Below, in pieces: positions 18,452 through 27,413 of a stretch of 64,000 bases of DNA (positions are counted from its first letter, which is position 1; each line of letters begins with the position of its first letter). The DNA is from Pseudomonas hunanensis (GTDB lineage: Bacteria; Pseudomonadota; Gammaproteobacteria; Pseudomonadales; Pseudomonadaceae): NCBI RefSeq assembly GCF_013393325.1, contig NZ_QJRC01000071.1, positions 124,001-188,000 of the forward strand. The letters are read 5' to 3'. A program made the translations under genes and the position numbers. The notes under the pieces are model-generated. The model did not search any database. It had not been told where the DNA came from and worked only from the letters and a program-made list of their open reading frames with translations.

Positions 18452-19402
18452 ATGAAGAGAAAACCCTCTACCGCAGCGTTTTTCTATCGAAACCACAATA
18501 CTGTAACCAAAGTTTCCAGCTCCAGCAGCACAACCATTTTTGGCACTGATTCACGGCCCCTCGGCCAAAAAACTTCTGAAACAAGCGAAGCAAAACTACT
18601 GCTTGTCGACGACAAGAACTCCATATACAGCGCGAGCGAAGTGAATAACATAGCCATTCAATACTCCCCATACGGCCATGCAACCAATCTGCCGTTCCTA
18701 CTTGGTTACAATGGTGAGTTAGCGCAAAATCATGCTTCAATCTATATGCTCGGCAACGGATACCGAGTTTATATGCCTCAGTTAATGCGCTTCATTTCGC
18801 CAGACGGGAAAAGTCCGTTTGGTCGAGGCGGTGTGAATGCTTATGCCTACTGTTCAAACGACCCGATTAATTACACCGACCCGTCCGGCCAAGCGAGAAA
18901 CCCACTGCGAACCCCTGTAGCACTCACGCTGACCAAGTCGAGACGTGTCGTGAACGGTAGGCTCTACAGAGTGGAAAATATTCAAGGTAATAAGAGATTC
19001 GTACCTGCCCCGGCCTTGAGCGAGTCAGAAAAAACTCAACTAAAAGGTTTCATAGACGAACAAACAGGTGAAATCGATCGGACTCGCGCAAGAATAAATC
19101 AAATAAAACACTCACATGGACGCCCGATACAAGAAGCTGAAAATCTTGAAGCCATCATAGATAAAGGCAACGCCTCGCGAAAAACATATACTGACGCGCT
19201 TAACTGGACCAAAGATCGCCGCGCTGTAAAAAACACAATAGCTGATATTGAATCTCGCATCTCCGAGGCGCGCGCAAAACTTACCGATATAACAACCAAG
19301 CACTCAGCCCACCTAGAAAAATATCGTACTTATAACGAACACCACAAACAGCTTACTAGCGACTTAGAAAATGCAAACGCAATACTGCGAGCGAGCTCGT
19401 AG
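18452..19402 (+). CDS. Orphan RHS-repeat-core protein with variable coiled C-terminus (1)
   Basis: ATG 18452 (MKRKPSTAAF) follows GAGGTAAC, giving 316 residues. The region around 75-150 is the RHS-associated core: IQYSPYGHA, LLGYNGE, YMLGNGYRVYMPQLMRF, PFGRGGVNAYAYCSNDPINYTDPSG. Normally this core ends a very long RHS protein and precedes a polymorphic toxin tip; here there is no repeat-containing upstream part. The C-terminal half is charged, Lys/Glu/Arg-rich, lacks recognisable catalytic motifs and looks largely alpha-helical, possibly coiled coil. No signal peptide and no obvious immunity gene follow. The gene is visibly AT-richer than its neighbours, suggesting transfer. Function unknown; a contact-dependent or intracellular toxin is one possibility. 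Confidence 0.8.
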   Translation: MKRKPSTAAFFYRNHNTVTKVSSSSSTTIFGTDSRPLGQKTSETSEAKLLLVDDKNSIYSASEVNNIAIQYSPYGHATNLPFLLGYNGELAQNHASIYMLGNGYRVYMPQLMRFISPDGKSPFGRGGVNAYAYCSNDPINYTDPSGQARNPLRTPVALTLTKSRRVVNGRLYRVENIQGNKRFVPAPALSESEKTQLKGFIDEQTGEIDRTRARINQIKHSHGRPIQEAENLEAIIDKGNASRKTYTDALNWTKDRRAVKNTIADIESRISEARAKLTDITTKHSAHLEKYRTYNEHHKQLTSDLENANAILRASS

Positions 19403-19515
19403 TGTGGCAAAGCTCTTGCCGGTTGGGGGCCGAGGCTGGCATCTTCACAAGCAAGCTCGCGCCTGCAAGAGCGGAATATGCCTGGAGGTTAGTTAAGGCA
19501 TTGGATCTGTCATGA

Positions 19516-19547
19516 AAAGGGCCCCTCGATCTGAGGGGCTCTATTTA
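19516..19547. terminator. Bidirectional terminator between RHS gene 1 and the fdhA remnant
   Basis: GCCCCTC-GATCT-GAGGGGC (19521-19539) flanked by AAAAGG and CTATTTA. Confidence 0.7.
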
Positions 19548-19558
19548 CTCGACGGTTG

Positions 19559-19809
19559 TTACGCCGCACCCCACATCTTATGCGGATCAATCACAAACTT
19601 CTTCGGCACACCCGCATCAAACTCACCATACCCTTCCGGCGCCTGATCCAGGTTGATCACCTGCACGCCCACCACTTCAAGCAATATTGATCCGGCCCCA
19701 CATGATCGCCTGCATCAGCTGGCAGTTGTACCTCATGGTCAGTGGCTGGCCAGTGTGGAAGCTGTGCGACTTCGCCCAACCCTGGCCAAAGCAGACGCTC
19801 AGCGCGCCG
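19559..19809 (-). pseudogene. Degenerate duplicate of the 3' end of fdhA
   Basis: This stretch aligns end to end with the last 250 bp of fdhA (20902-21151), including the TAA stop. By eye there are about 20 mismatches and one inserted base (CTTCAAGCAA against CCTCAGCAA) that shifts the frame. Homology stops abruptly at CAGCGCGCCG (19809); about 15 bp later comes the conserved element preceding RHS gene 2. It has no start and cannot be expressed as a functional dehydrogenase. It records a past recombination between the fdhA terminus and an incoming RHS cassette. Confidence 0.93.
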
Positions 19810-19824
19810 CATTCGGCCAACACC

Positions 19825-19841
19825 TGATATTTCTACCAGTA
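19825..19841 (+). promoter_or_regulatory. Conserved element upstream of RHS gene 2
   Basis: TGATATTTCTACCAGTA, 73 bp before the RHS start at 19915 and directly after the end of the fdhA remnant; differs at two positions from the core of the other copies. Confidence 0.6.
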
Positions 19842-19914
19842 TCAAAATCCCTGCGACTGTTCAGAATGGGCATCAAGCAGCCTCCATTTATCCAGCACGG
19901 CAGAGACTTGAATC

Positions 19915-20859
19915 ATGAGCAAAGCGTCGAATTGTTCGCTTTTCTTCTACCAGGGCGACAAGCTGATCACCGTGAAACAAGTCGATAAGCATCGCGCCAT
20001 CTTCCGCAATGCGGAACAACCGCTGGCTGAGCAGCAGACGAATGGAGACCGCAGCATTGCATTGCTGGCCACCAACGATAAGGGTTCGGTTCTCAGTGTT
20101 GAGAGCGAAGGTGATAAGGAGGACCACCCTTACTCAGCCTATGGGCACGACCCATCTCTGCCCTCGTTAAGGACTACGACTGGCTTCAATGGTGAGGCTT
20201 TCGACATTGGTTCGAACTGCTATCTGCTTGGGCTTGGATACCGCGCCTACTCACCACGTCTCGGACGCTTTGTTGCTGCAGATAACTGGAGCCCTTTTGG
20301 TCAGGGGGGCCTGAACGCTTACTGCTATTGTGAGGGCGACCCAGTAAACAGCAGCGACCAAAGCGGCCACATGCGTGTTTACCTAGCTAATGGTCAGATA
20401 ATGAGGACTAGCAAGAATGCAGCGATTTCCGCTGGTTCCTGGTTGAAGCCGTTAGATTTCAACAGAACAGCTCATCGAAATGCACTTATTGACACAAAAT
20501 TGCAGATGCCTCGCAGGGTAAAAGCCGACAACTCGGTCACTGAAGGGCGTACCCACATCAGGGTGTTTGAGCTATTCCAAAACCCAGGCAGCAGTACTGA
20601 AGTAGCTCACGTCCGGGCAATGGATATGCAGACATTCAAGCGCAATCGCGCGGAGATTGGCGTGTTAACCAGACTGCATGACGAAGGCGACAGAGCCCCA
20701 GCCTTGAATTATCTGGCTAGGGCCGCAGCGCTCATGAACAAAAATGAGAAATTGTCCCAGATTGGCGAAGCGCTTTGGCGCAAAGGCATTACGCCAAATT
20801 GGCCGACTACCACACTACCTGCTGATGCCAGGCGCGAGATCAGAAAGTCGAACTCTTGA
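19915..20859 (+). CDS. Orphan RHS-repeat-core protein with variable C-terminus (2)
   Basis: A 314-residue protein starting MSKASNCSLFFYQGDK. The N-terminal part (FFYQGDKLITVKQ ... IFRNAEQPLAEQQ) and core (YSAYGHD, TTGFNGEAFD, YLLGLGYRAYSPRLGRFV, PFGQGGLNAYCYCEGDPVN) are those found in short Pseudomonas RHS proteins. After about residue 155 the sequence is unrelated to the RHS proteins at 18452 and 38809. The C-terminal region (RVFELFQNPGSSTEVAHVRAM and onward) has no motif I recognise. No immunity gene is adjacent. It is convergent with fdhA and shares its terminator. Base composition is lower in GC than the flanking metabolic genes. Confidence 0.8.
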   Translation: MSKASNCSLFFYQGDKLITVKQVDKHRAIFRNAEQPLAEQQTNGDRSIALLATNDKGSVLSVESEGDKEDHPYSAYGHDPSLPSLRTTTGFNGEAFDIGSNCYLLGLGYRAYSPRLGRFVAADNWSPFGQGGLNAYCYCEGDPVNSSDQSGHMRVYLANGQIMRTSKNAAISAGSWLKPLDFNRTAHRNALIDTKLQMPRRVKADNSVTEGRTHIRVFELFQNPGSSTEVAHVRAMDMQTFKRNRAEIGVLTRLHDEGDRAPALNYLARAAALMNKNEKLSQIGEALWRKGITPNWPTTTLPADARREIRKSNS

Positions 20860-20865
20860 TAGTGT

Positions 20866-20893
20866 AAAGATGCCCTCAAAAGAGGGCATCTTT
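20866..20893. terminator. Bidirectional terminator between RHS gene 2 and fdhA
   Basis: AAAGATGCCCTC and GAGGGCATCTTT form a perfect 12-bp stem around AAAA, ending in T-rich sequence on both strands. Confidence 0.88.
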
Positions 20894-20901
20894 ATTTGGC
20901 C

Positions 20902-22101
20902 TTAAGCCGCACCCCACATCTTGTGCGGGTCGATCACAAACTTCTTCGGCACACCCGCATCAAACTCGCCATACCCTTCCGGCGCCTGATCCAGGTTGAT
21001 CACCTGCACACCCACCACCTCAGCAATATTGATCCGATCCCACATGATCGCCTGCATCAGCTGGCGGTTGTACTTCATGGTCGGGGTCTGCCCGGTGTGG
21101 AAGCTGTGCGACTTCGCCCAGCCCAGGCCAAAGCGGATGCTCAGCGCGCCGATCTTGGCAGCGGCATCCACCGCACCCGGGTCTTCGGTCACGTACAGGC
21201 CTGGAATACCGATGCTGCCGGCAACGCGGGTCACCTGCATCAGCGAGTTCAGTACAGTGGCCGGGGCTTCATGCTTGGCACCTTCGTGACCATGGCCACG
21301 GGCTTCGAAGCCAACGGCGTCAACGGCGCAGTCCACTTCTGGCTCGCCGAGAATATCGACGATCTGCTCATGCAGCGGGGTGTCCTTGGACAGGTCGACC
21401 ACCTCGAAGCCCTGGGACTTGGCGTGGGCCAGGCGGGCAGGGTTCAGGTCGCCCACGATCACGCAGGCAGCGCCCAGCAGGCGGGCCGAGGCAGCGGCGG
21501 CCAGGCCGACTGGCCCAGCGCCCGCGACGTAAACGGTGCTGCCTGGGCCTACGCCAGCAGTCACGGCACCGTGGTAGCCGGTTGGCAGGATGTCGGAGAG
21601 GCAAGTCAGGTCACGGATCTTTTCCATGGCCTTGTCGCGCTCTGGCAGTTTCAGCAGGTTGAAGTCGGCGTAAGGCACCAGCACGTATTCAGCCTGGCCG
21701 CCAGTCCAGTCGCCCATGTCGACATAGCCGTAGGCACCACCAGCACGGGCTGGGTTAACGGTGAGGCAAACACCGGTGTGCATCTCTTTGCACGAGCGGC
21801 AGCGGCCACAGGCGACGTTGAACGGTACCGATACCAGGTCACCGATCTGCATGCGCTCGACGTCGCTGCCCTTCTCGACGATTTCACCAGTGATTTCATG
21901 GCCCAGAACCAGGCCGACCTGGGCAGTGGTACGGCCACGGACCATGTGCTGGTCGGAGCCGCAGATGTTGGTGGAGACCACCTTGAGGATGACGCCGTGT
22001 TCGATCTTCTTGCCGCGCGGGTCCTGCATTTTCGGGTAGTCGATCTTCTGCACTTCGACCTTGCCGGCGCCGAGATATACCACTCCACGATTGCCAGACA
22101 T
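20902..22101 (-). CDS. fdhA: Glutathione-independent formaldehyde dehydrogenase
   Basis: The 399-residue zinc alcohol dehydrogenase family protein matches the well-known P. putida enzyme in length and sequence. Catalytic zinc ligands are in STNICGSDQHM and GHEITGEI. The structural zinc lobe is CGRCRSCKEMHTGVC. The NAD-binding motif is AGAGPVGLAAAASARLLGA. It oxidises formaldehyde to formate with tightly bound NAD and without glutathione. Position next to purU and soxGADB points to disposal of formaldehyde released when sarcosine and dimethylglycine are demethylated. The final 250 bp are also present as a degenerate copy at 19559-19809. Confidence 0.97.
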   Translation of the reverse strand: MSGNRGVVYLGAGKVEVQKIDYPKMQDPRGKKIEHGVILKVVSTNICGSDQHMVRGRTTAQVGLVLGHEITGEIVEKGSDVERMQIGDLVSVPFNVACGRCRSCKEMHTGVCLTVNPARAGGAYGYVDMGDWTGGQAEYVLVPYADFNLLKLPERDKAMEKIRDLTCLSDILPTGYHGAVTAGVGPGSTVYVAGAGPVGLAAAASARLLGAACVIVGDLNPARLAHAKSQGFEVVDLSKDTPLHEQIVDILGEPEVDCAVDAVGFEARGHGHEGAKHEAPATVLNSLMQVTRVAGSIGIPGLYVTEDPGAVDAAAKIGALSIRFGLGWAKSHSFHTGQTPTMKYNRQLMQAIMWDRINIAEVVGVQVINLDQAPEGYGEFDAGVPKKFVIDPHKMWGAA

Positions 22102-22257
22102 GCTCTTACCTCGCTTGATTTTTATTTATGCAGCGGTGGTTGAACGCGCCGCCATCCATGGGCGGCATGTGTTTCTGGAATGCAGGGAATTGTGGGCCTG
22201 ATGGGGCGAGATGCACTGACTGAAAACGACAGGGGGATGCCTTTTTACGGCAGACCA

Positions 22258-22368
22258 AAAGCTGGGGCCACTTTGTGGCCCTATCGCGACACAAGGCCGC
22301 TCCTACAGGGGAACGCGATCGCCTGTAGGAGCGGCCTTGTGTCGCGACAAGGCTGCGCAGCAGCCCCA
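22258..22368. repeat. REP pair, 'ACACAAGGCCGCTCC' class, inverted
   Basis: Two inverted copies between purU and fdhA, directly after the purU stop on the minus strand. Confidence 0.85.
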
Positions 22369-22375
22369 GAATTGT

Positions 22376-23233
22376 TCAGAGAACGACCGTCCGGTTGGCG
22401 TTGAGGAACACGCGCCGCTCGATGTGATACCCCACAGCCCGCGCCAAGGTCAGGCACTCGATGTCGCGCCCTTTGGCAATCAGGTCTTCCGGGTAATGGC
22501 TGTGGTCCACCACCTCCACGCCCTGGGCAATGATCGGCCCTTCGTCCAGGTCGTTATTGATGTAGTGCGCCGTGGCCCCGACCATCTTCACGCCCTTGTT
22601 GTACGCCTGGTGATAAGGCTTGGCACCCTTGAACCCAGGCAACAACGAATGGTGAATGTTGATCGCCCAGCCATCCAGGCGCCGGCACAGCTCGGGCGAC
22701 AACACCTGCATGTAGCGGGCAAGGATGACCAGCTCGGCGCCGGTCTCCTCGATCACCTGCAGCACTTTGCGCTCTTGCCCAGGCTTGTCCTTGGGGTCGA
22801 GGGCAAAGTGGTAATAGGGAATCTTGTGCCACTGGGCCAGGGGTTCGAGGTCGGGGTGGTTGGACACCACCGCGACCACGTCCATGCCCAGCTGGCCGAT
22901 GCGCTGGCGATACAGCAAGTCGTTCAGGCAGTGGTCGGCCTTGGACACCATGATCACCACCTTGGGGCGGTGGTTCGGGGCGGTCAGCTCGAAAGCCATG
23001 CCGAACGCTTCGCTGCGCTCGGCGAGGCCGGCGCGAAAGCCGTCCTCGTCGAAGGCATCAGGGGCACGGAACTCCACGCGAATGAAGAACCGCCCAGACT
23101 GCCGGTCATCGAAGGAGTGGTGCTCCGTCACGTAGCAGCGCTGCTCGAAGAGGTAACGCGTCACCACGTCGACGGTGCCGAGCATGCTCGGGCAGTCGGC
23201 GGTGAGAATCCAGGTATCCGGTGCCCGACTCAT
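22376..23233 (-). CDS. purU: Formyltetrahydrofolate deformylase
   Basis: The 285-residue protein has an N-terminal ACT-like domain (about 1-90, TWILTADCPSMLGTV) and a C-terminal formyltransferase-fold domain. The catalytic Asn/His/Asp triad is visible in WAINIHHSLLPGFKGAKPYHQA and LDEGPII. PurU hydrolyses 10-formyl-THF to THF and formate. Here it follows soxG by 12 bp in the sarcosine oxidase unit, so its role is to recycle folate charged with C1 units from demethylation. Several paralogues are usual in pseudomonads; this is the sarcosine-linked one. Confidence 0.96.
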   Translation of the reverse strand: MSRAPDTWILTADCPSMLGTVDVVTRYLFEQRCYVTEHHSFDDRQSGRFFIRVEFRAPDAFDEDGFRAGLAERSEAFGMAFELTAPNHRPKVVIMVSKADHCLNDLLYRQRIGQLGMDVVAVVSNHPDLEPLAQWHKIPYYHFALDPKDKPGQERKVLQVIEETGAELVILARYMQVLSPELCRRLDGWAINIHHSLLPGFKGAKPYHQAYNKGVKMVGATAHYINNDLDEGPIIAQGVEVVDHSHYPEDLIAKGRDIECLTLARAVGYHIERRVFLNANRTVVL

Positions 23234-23245
23234 GTTCTGCTCTCC

Positions 23246-23878
23246 TTAAGCCTCGATGCTCAGGCCGTACTCGGCCGAAGCGTCCTGCAGCCACAGCCAC
23301 CAGTAGTCGGCGAAGCTGCGGCGAATCACCAGCTCCCAGGTGTCTTCGGCGGTGCGGCGGATCACCAGTTGCGATTTGGCGAACACGGTGCCGACAGCCT
23401 TGCCCACCGGGAAGTTGTTCGGGTGAACATCATAGCTGGTGGACTTCATCAGCACTTCGCGCACGTTGGGGCCGCGCAGTTCCAGCAGGCTTTGCCCGCC
23501 GCTGACGTTGACCACCTGAATATGCTGGCCGTCAAGGGCCGCGCGCAGCTTTTGCTCGACCGCCAGTTCCTGGCCGCCGGGCACGATCAGCAGCCACTCG
23601 TCAGGGCCGACCCATTGCAGCGACATGTCGTTGTTGGCGACCACGGTCAGCGCCACGGGCAGCTCCAGGCCCAGGGCCTTGTGCACGCCGGCGGCGAATT
23701 CCGGATTGTGGCCATCACCGCGAAGGGTGAGGTGGCCGAGGAACTTGCGTTCACGCAGGGTCACGCCTGCGTTCTTGCGGCCTTTGCCAACCAGGCTGGC
23801 CAGGTCGGCGTGGTGCAGTGGCGACTGGGCCTTGGCCTCGGCGCCGGGGTTTTGCTGGAAGACGTTGATAGCGCTCAT
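23246..23878 (-). CDS. soxG: Sarcosine oxidase gamma subunit
   Basis: The 210-residue protein (MSAINVFQQN) has the SoxG layout: HADLASLVGKGRKNAGVTLRERKFLGHLTLRG, WVGPDEWLLI, VVNVSGGQSLLELRGPNVREVL and the terminal RRSFADYWWLWLQDA. It is the third-largest subunit of heterotetrameric sarcosine oxidase and contacts SoxA. It lies 175 bp downstream of soxA with an intervening inverted REP pair, so its expression may differ from soxBDA. It is 12 bp from purU. Confidence 0.96.
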   Translation of the reverse strand: MSAINVFQQNPGAEAKAQSPLHHADLASLVGKGRKNAGVTLRERKFLGHLTLRGDGHNPEFAAGVHKALGLELPVALTVVANNDMSLQWVGPDEWLLIVPGGQELAVEQKLRAALDGQHIQVVNVSGGQSLLELRGPNVREVLMKSTSYDVHPNNFPVGKAVGTVFAKSQLVIRRTAEDTWELVIRRSFADYWWLWLQDASAEYGLSIEA

Positions 23879-23934
23879 TTCTTACCTGCCTTGAATTCTG
23901 TAGGTCGCATGCGGTGCCATGGCGGGTGGTGCAT

Positions 23935-24010
23935 CCTGTGGGAGCGGGTTTACCCGCGAATGCGAGGGTGGATTCACCGCCCTCTTCGCGGGTGAACCCG
24001 CTCCCACAGG
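23935..24010. repeat. REP pair, 'CGGGTAAACCCGCTCC' class, inverted
   Basis: Inverted REP pair inside the sox operon between soxA and soxG. It can fold into a large stem and may reduce or protect transcripts across the junction. Confidence 0.85.
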
Positions 24011-24052
24011 GCCCTCATTACCAGCCCGGCACCGTTTGCCATCCGGGGGCCT

Positions 24053-27000
24053 TTAGACGTTCTGCCGCTCACCCTTCGGATCGAAGAACACCGAAGACAC
24101 GATCTCCGCCTCGATCACGCTGCCATCCGCCTGCGGCGAGTAGACTCGCTCGCCCATGCGCTTGAGGCCGCCTTTGACCACACCCATGGCAAACGAGTAG
24201 CCCAGGGAGTTGGAGGCATAGCTGGAGGTGACGTGGCCAACCATGTCCATCGGGATCGGCTGTTTCGGGTCGAATACCAACTGAGCGCCTTCCGGCAGCC
24301 ACTTGGTCGGGTCGACCGGCTTCAGGCCTACCAGCTGCTTGCGGTTCTCACGCACGCAGTCTTCGCGGTTCATGCCACGCAGGCCGATCCACGAGAACGG
24401 TTTGTTGCGGCCAACGCACCAGCTCATGTTCAGGTCGTCCGGGTTCATCGAACCGTCGGTGTCCTGGCCAACGATGATGAAGCCCTTCTCGGCACGCAGT
24501 ACGTGCATGGTCTCGGTGCCATACGGGGTCAGGTTGTACTTCTTGCCGGCCTCAATGATCTGTTCCAGCACGCCCATGGCGTAGTTGGCCTGCACGTTGA
24601 CTTCGTACGACAGCTCGCCGGTGAACGAGATACGGAACACACGGGCCGGTACGCCGCCAACGTTGCCTTCCTTCCAGGTCATGAACGGGAAGGCTTCCTT
24701 GCCCATGTCGATGTCGGTCAGCTCGCTCAGCAGCTTGCGGCTGTTGGGGCCGGACAGGGTCATGGTGGCCCAGTGGTCGGTGACCGAGGTGAAGTACACC
24801 TTCAGCTCCGGCCATTCAGTCTGGTGGTACAGCTCCATCCACTGCAGCACGCGCGCGGCGCCGCCGGTGGTGGTGGTCATGATGAAGTGGTTGTCGCCGA
24901 CGCAGGCGGTTACGCCGTCGTCGAAGACCATACCGTCTTCCTTGCACATCAGGCCGTAGCGGGCCTTGCCCACGTCGAGCTTGGTCCAGGCGTTGGTGTA
25001 GATGCGGTTGAGGAACTCACGGGCGTCCGGGCCCTGGATGTCGATCTTGCCCAGGGTCGAGGCGTCCAGCAGGCCCACGCTGTCGCGTACGGCCTTGCAT
25101 TCACGGGCCACGGCGGCATGGATGTCTTCGCCGGCTTTCGGGAAGTACCACGGGCGCTTCCACTGGCCGACGTCTTCGAACTCGGCGCCGTTCTTCACGT
25201 GCCAGGCATGCAAGGCAGTGAAGCGCACGGGCTCGAACAGGTGACCACAGTGACGGCCCGCTACCGCGCCGAAGGTGACCGGCGTGTAGTTGGGGCGGAA
25301 CATGGTGGTGCCCATTTCCGGGATGGTGATGCCGATCGAACGGGCGGCGATGGCCAGGCCGTTGATGTTGCCCAGTTTGCCCTGGTCGGTACCGAAGCCC
25401 AGCGCGGTGTAGCGCTTGACGTGCTCGACCGACTCGAAGCCTTCACGGGTGGCCAGCTCGATACCCGCTGCAGTCACGTCGTTCTGTTGGTCGACGAACT
25501 GCTTCGGCCCTTTGGTGCCTTTGTCGTGCGGCACCTGGAACAATGCCACGGTGGCCTCTTCCTTGCGCGCCACGGTTTTTGGCAGGGTGCCAACGGTTGC
25601 CTTGAAGCCCGCTTCGGTAGCTGCGCGCACACCGCCTTCGAAACCATCGGCAATCACATCGCCAAGGGCGTAGACACCGTTGATGCCCCCGACGCATTCG
25701 CGTTTCTGCGGTGCATCGCCCGGCACGAAGCCGAGAATGTCGTCACGCCATACCGGGCGGCCGCCCAAGTGCGAGGCGAGGTGGACGATCGGGCTGTAAC
25801 CGCCCGAGGACGCGATCAGGTCACACTCGAGGGTTTCGCCTGGGCTGGTGACTTTGTGCGCCTGCACATCGATGGCCGCCACGCGGGCGCCGGTGACGTG
25901 CTTGCTGCCTTTGGCCTCGACCACGGCGCTGGAAGTGAGGATGCGAATGCCTTTTGCACGGGCCTCTTCAACCAGCGAGCCACGTGGGTTGTGGCGGGCA
26001 TCAGCGATGGCGACCACCTGCAGGCCGGCGTCGTGCCAGTCCAGCGCGGCGCGGTAGGCATGGTCGTTGTTGGTCGACAGCACCAGCTTGCGGCCAGGGG
26101 CCACACCGTAGCGGCGAACGTAGGTGGACACGGCACCGGCCAGCATGTTGCCCGGCACGTCGTTGTTGCCATACACCAACGGGCGCTCATGGGCGCCAGG
26201 CGCCAGTACCACACGCTTGGCACGCACACGGTGCACGCGGTGGCGAACCTGGCCGATCGGGGCGCGGTCGCCGAGGTGGTCGGTGAGGCGCTCGTGAATG
26301 GTCAGGAAGTTATGGTCGTGGTAGCCGTTGACCGTGGCACGTGGCAGCAGGGTTACTTCCGGCAGGCCTTCCAACTCTTTGACCACGGCGTTGACCCAGT
26401 CGGCGGCAGGCTTGCCGTCAAGGGTTTCGCGGGTGTCGAGCAGGCTACCGCCGAACTCTTCCTGCTCGTCGGCCAGGATCACGCGGGCACCGCTGCGCGC
26501 AGCGGCCAGTGCGGCGGCCAGGCCAGCAGGGCCGGCGCCGACGATCAGCACGTCGCAGTGCTGGTTCATGTAGTCGTAGCTGTCCGGGTCGTTCTGCAGC
26601 GGCGCACGGCCAAGGCCTGCGGCCTTACGGATGTACTTCTCGTACGTCATCCAGAACGATTTCGGGTACATGAAGGTTTTGTAGTAGAAGCCCGGCGGCA
26701 TCATGCTGCCGCCTACCTTGCCGAGGATGCCCATGACGTCGTTGTTGACGTTCGGCCAGCCGTTGGTGCTGGTGGCGACCAGGCCTGCGTACAGCGCCTG
26801 CTGGGTGGCACGCACGTTAGGGATCTGGGTGGCTTCGCTGGAGCCGATCTGCAGGATGGCGTTCGGCTCTTCGGTGCCGGCGGCGATGATGCCGCGTGGG
26901 CGCGAGTACTTGAAGCTGCGGCCAACGATGTCGACACCGTTGGCCAGCAACGCGGCGGCCAGGCTGTCGCCGGCATAACCCTGGTAGGTCTTGCCGTTGA

Positions 27001-27067
27001 AGGTGAAGTTCAGGACCTTGCTGCGGTCGATACGGCCGCCGCTGGCGAGGCGATAGGTCTGGCTCAT
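24053..27067 (-). CDS. soxA: Sarcosine oxidase alpha subunit
   Basis: The 1004-residue subunit has, in order, an N-terminal 2Fe-2S-ferredoxin-like fold (about 20-110), an NAD-binding Rossmann motif VLIVGAGPAGLAAALAA (G177-G182), and a C-terminal GcvT/aminomethyltransferase domain from about 600. The GcvT part contains GLLDASTLGKIDIQGPDAREF. It binds NAD and folate, and transfers the methyl-derived C1 unit to THF. Its ATG overlaps the soxD stop by 4 bp (ATGA), indicating coupled translation. Gene order soxB-soxD-soxA-soxG is the standard one. Confidence 0.97.
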   Translation of the reverse strand: MSQTYRLASGGRIDRSKVLNFTFNGKTYQGYAGDSLAAALLANGVDIVGRSFKYSRPRGIIAAGTEEPNAILQIGSSEATQIPNVRATQQALYAGLVATSTNGWPNVNNDVMGILGKVGGSMMPPGFYYKTFMYPKSFWMTYEKYIRKAAGLGRAPLQNDPDSYDYMNQHCDVLIVGAGPAGLAAALAAARSGARVILADEQEEFGGSLLDTRETLDGKPAADWVNAVVKELEGLPEVTLLPRATVNGYHDHNFLTIHERLTDHLGDRAPIGQVRHRVHRVRAKRVVLAPGAHERPLVYGNNDVPGNMLAGAVSTYVRRYGVAPGRKLVLSTNNDHAYRAALDWHDAGLQVVAIADARHNPRGSLVEEARAKGIRILTSSAVVEAKGSKHVTGARVAAIDVQAHKVTSPGETLECDLIASSGGYSPIVHLASHLGGRPVWRDDILGFVPGDAPQKRECVGGINGVYALGDVIADGFEGGVRAATEAGFKATVGTLPKTVARKEEATVALFQVPHDKGTKGPKQFVDQQNDVTAAGIELATREGFESVEHVKRYTALGFGTDQGKLGNINGLAIAARSIGITIPEMGTTMFRPNYTPVTFGAVAGRHCGHLFEPVRFTALHAWHVKNGAEFEDVGQWKRPWYFPKAGEDIHAAVARECKAVRDSVGLLDASTLGKIDIQGPDAREFLNRIYTNAWTKLDVGKARYGLMCKEDGMVFDDGVTACVGDNHFIMTTTTGGAARVLQWMELYHQTEWPELKVYFTSVTDHWATMTLSGPNSRKLLSELTDIDMGKEAFPFMTWKEGNVGGVPARVFRISFTGELSYEVNVQANYAMGVLEQIIEAGKKYNLTPYGTETMHVLRAEKGFIIVGQDTDGSMNPDDLNMSWCVGRNKPFSWIGLRGMNREDCVRENRKQLVGLKPVDPTKWLPEGAQLVFDPKQPIPMDMVGHVTSSYASNSLGYSFAMGVVKGGLKRMGERVYSPQADGSVIEAEIVSSVFFDPKGERQNV

Positions 27068-27399
27068 ACTTTTTCCCCTTGGCCTTTGACGGTCGACGGT
27101 GCGTTCGCCGCTTTACCATTGGCGGTCACTTGCGGCTTCTCGCCAATCTTGTAGGTTTCCAGAATTTCGTAGGTCACGGTGTCGCGAGTGACGTTGAAGT
27201 ACTGGCGGCAGCCGGCAACGTGGTCCCACAGTTCATGGTGAATACCGCGCGGGTTGTCACGGTAGAACATGTAGGTACCCCACTCCTCGTCGGAGCAGGC
27301 GTTAGGGTCCAGCGGGCGGGCGATGTGCGCCTGGCCAGAGGCGTGGAACTCTTCTTCGGAGCGCAGCTCGCCGCAGTGGGGACAGAAAATATGCAACAT
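27064..27399 (-). CDS. soxD: Sarcosine oxidase delta subunit
   Basis: ATG 27399 (MLHIFCPHCGELR) gives 111 residues; the longer open frame upstream overlaps soxB and lacks a site. The zinc ligands are Cys6 and Cys9 in CPHC plus His/Cys in LWDHVAGC. The C-terminal tail after about residue 90 (TANGKAANAPSTVKGQGEKV) is a low-complexity extension. SoxD is the small zinc subunit that binds SoxA. It starts 14 bp after soxB and overlaps soxA by 4 bp. Confidence 0.95.
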   Translation of the reverse strand: MLHIFCPHCGELRSEEEFHASGQAHIARPLDPNACSDEEWGTYMFYRDNPRGIHHELWDHVAGCRQYFNVTRDTVTYEILETYKIGEKPQVTANGKAANAPSTVKGQGEKV

Positions 27400-27413
27400 G
27401 ACGGTGTCTCCGG

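Noticed and set aside
24233..27154. A 973-codon open frame antisense to soxA
   Set aside because: Same effect of codon bias opposite a certain gene; no ribosome site or domain.
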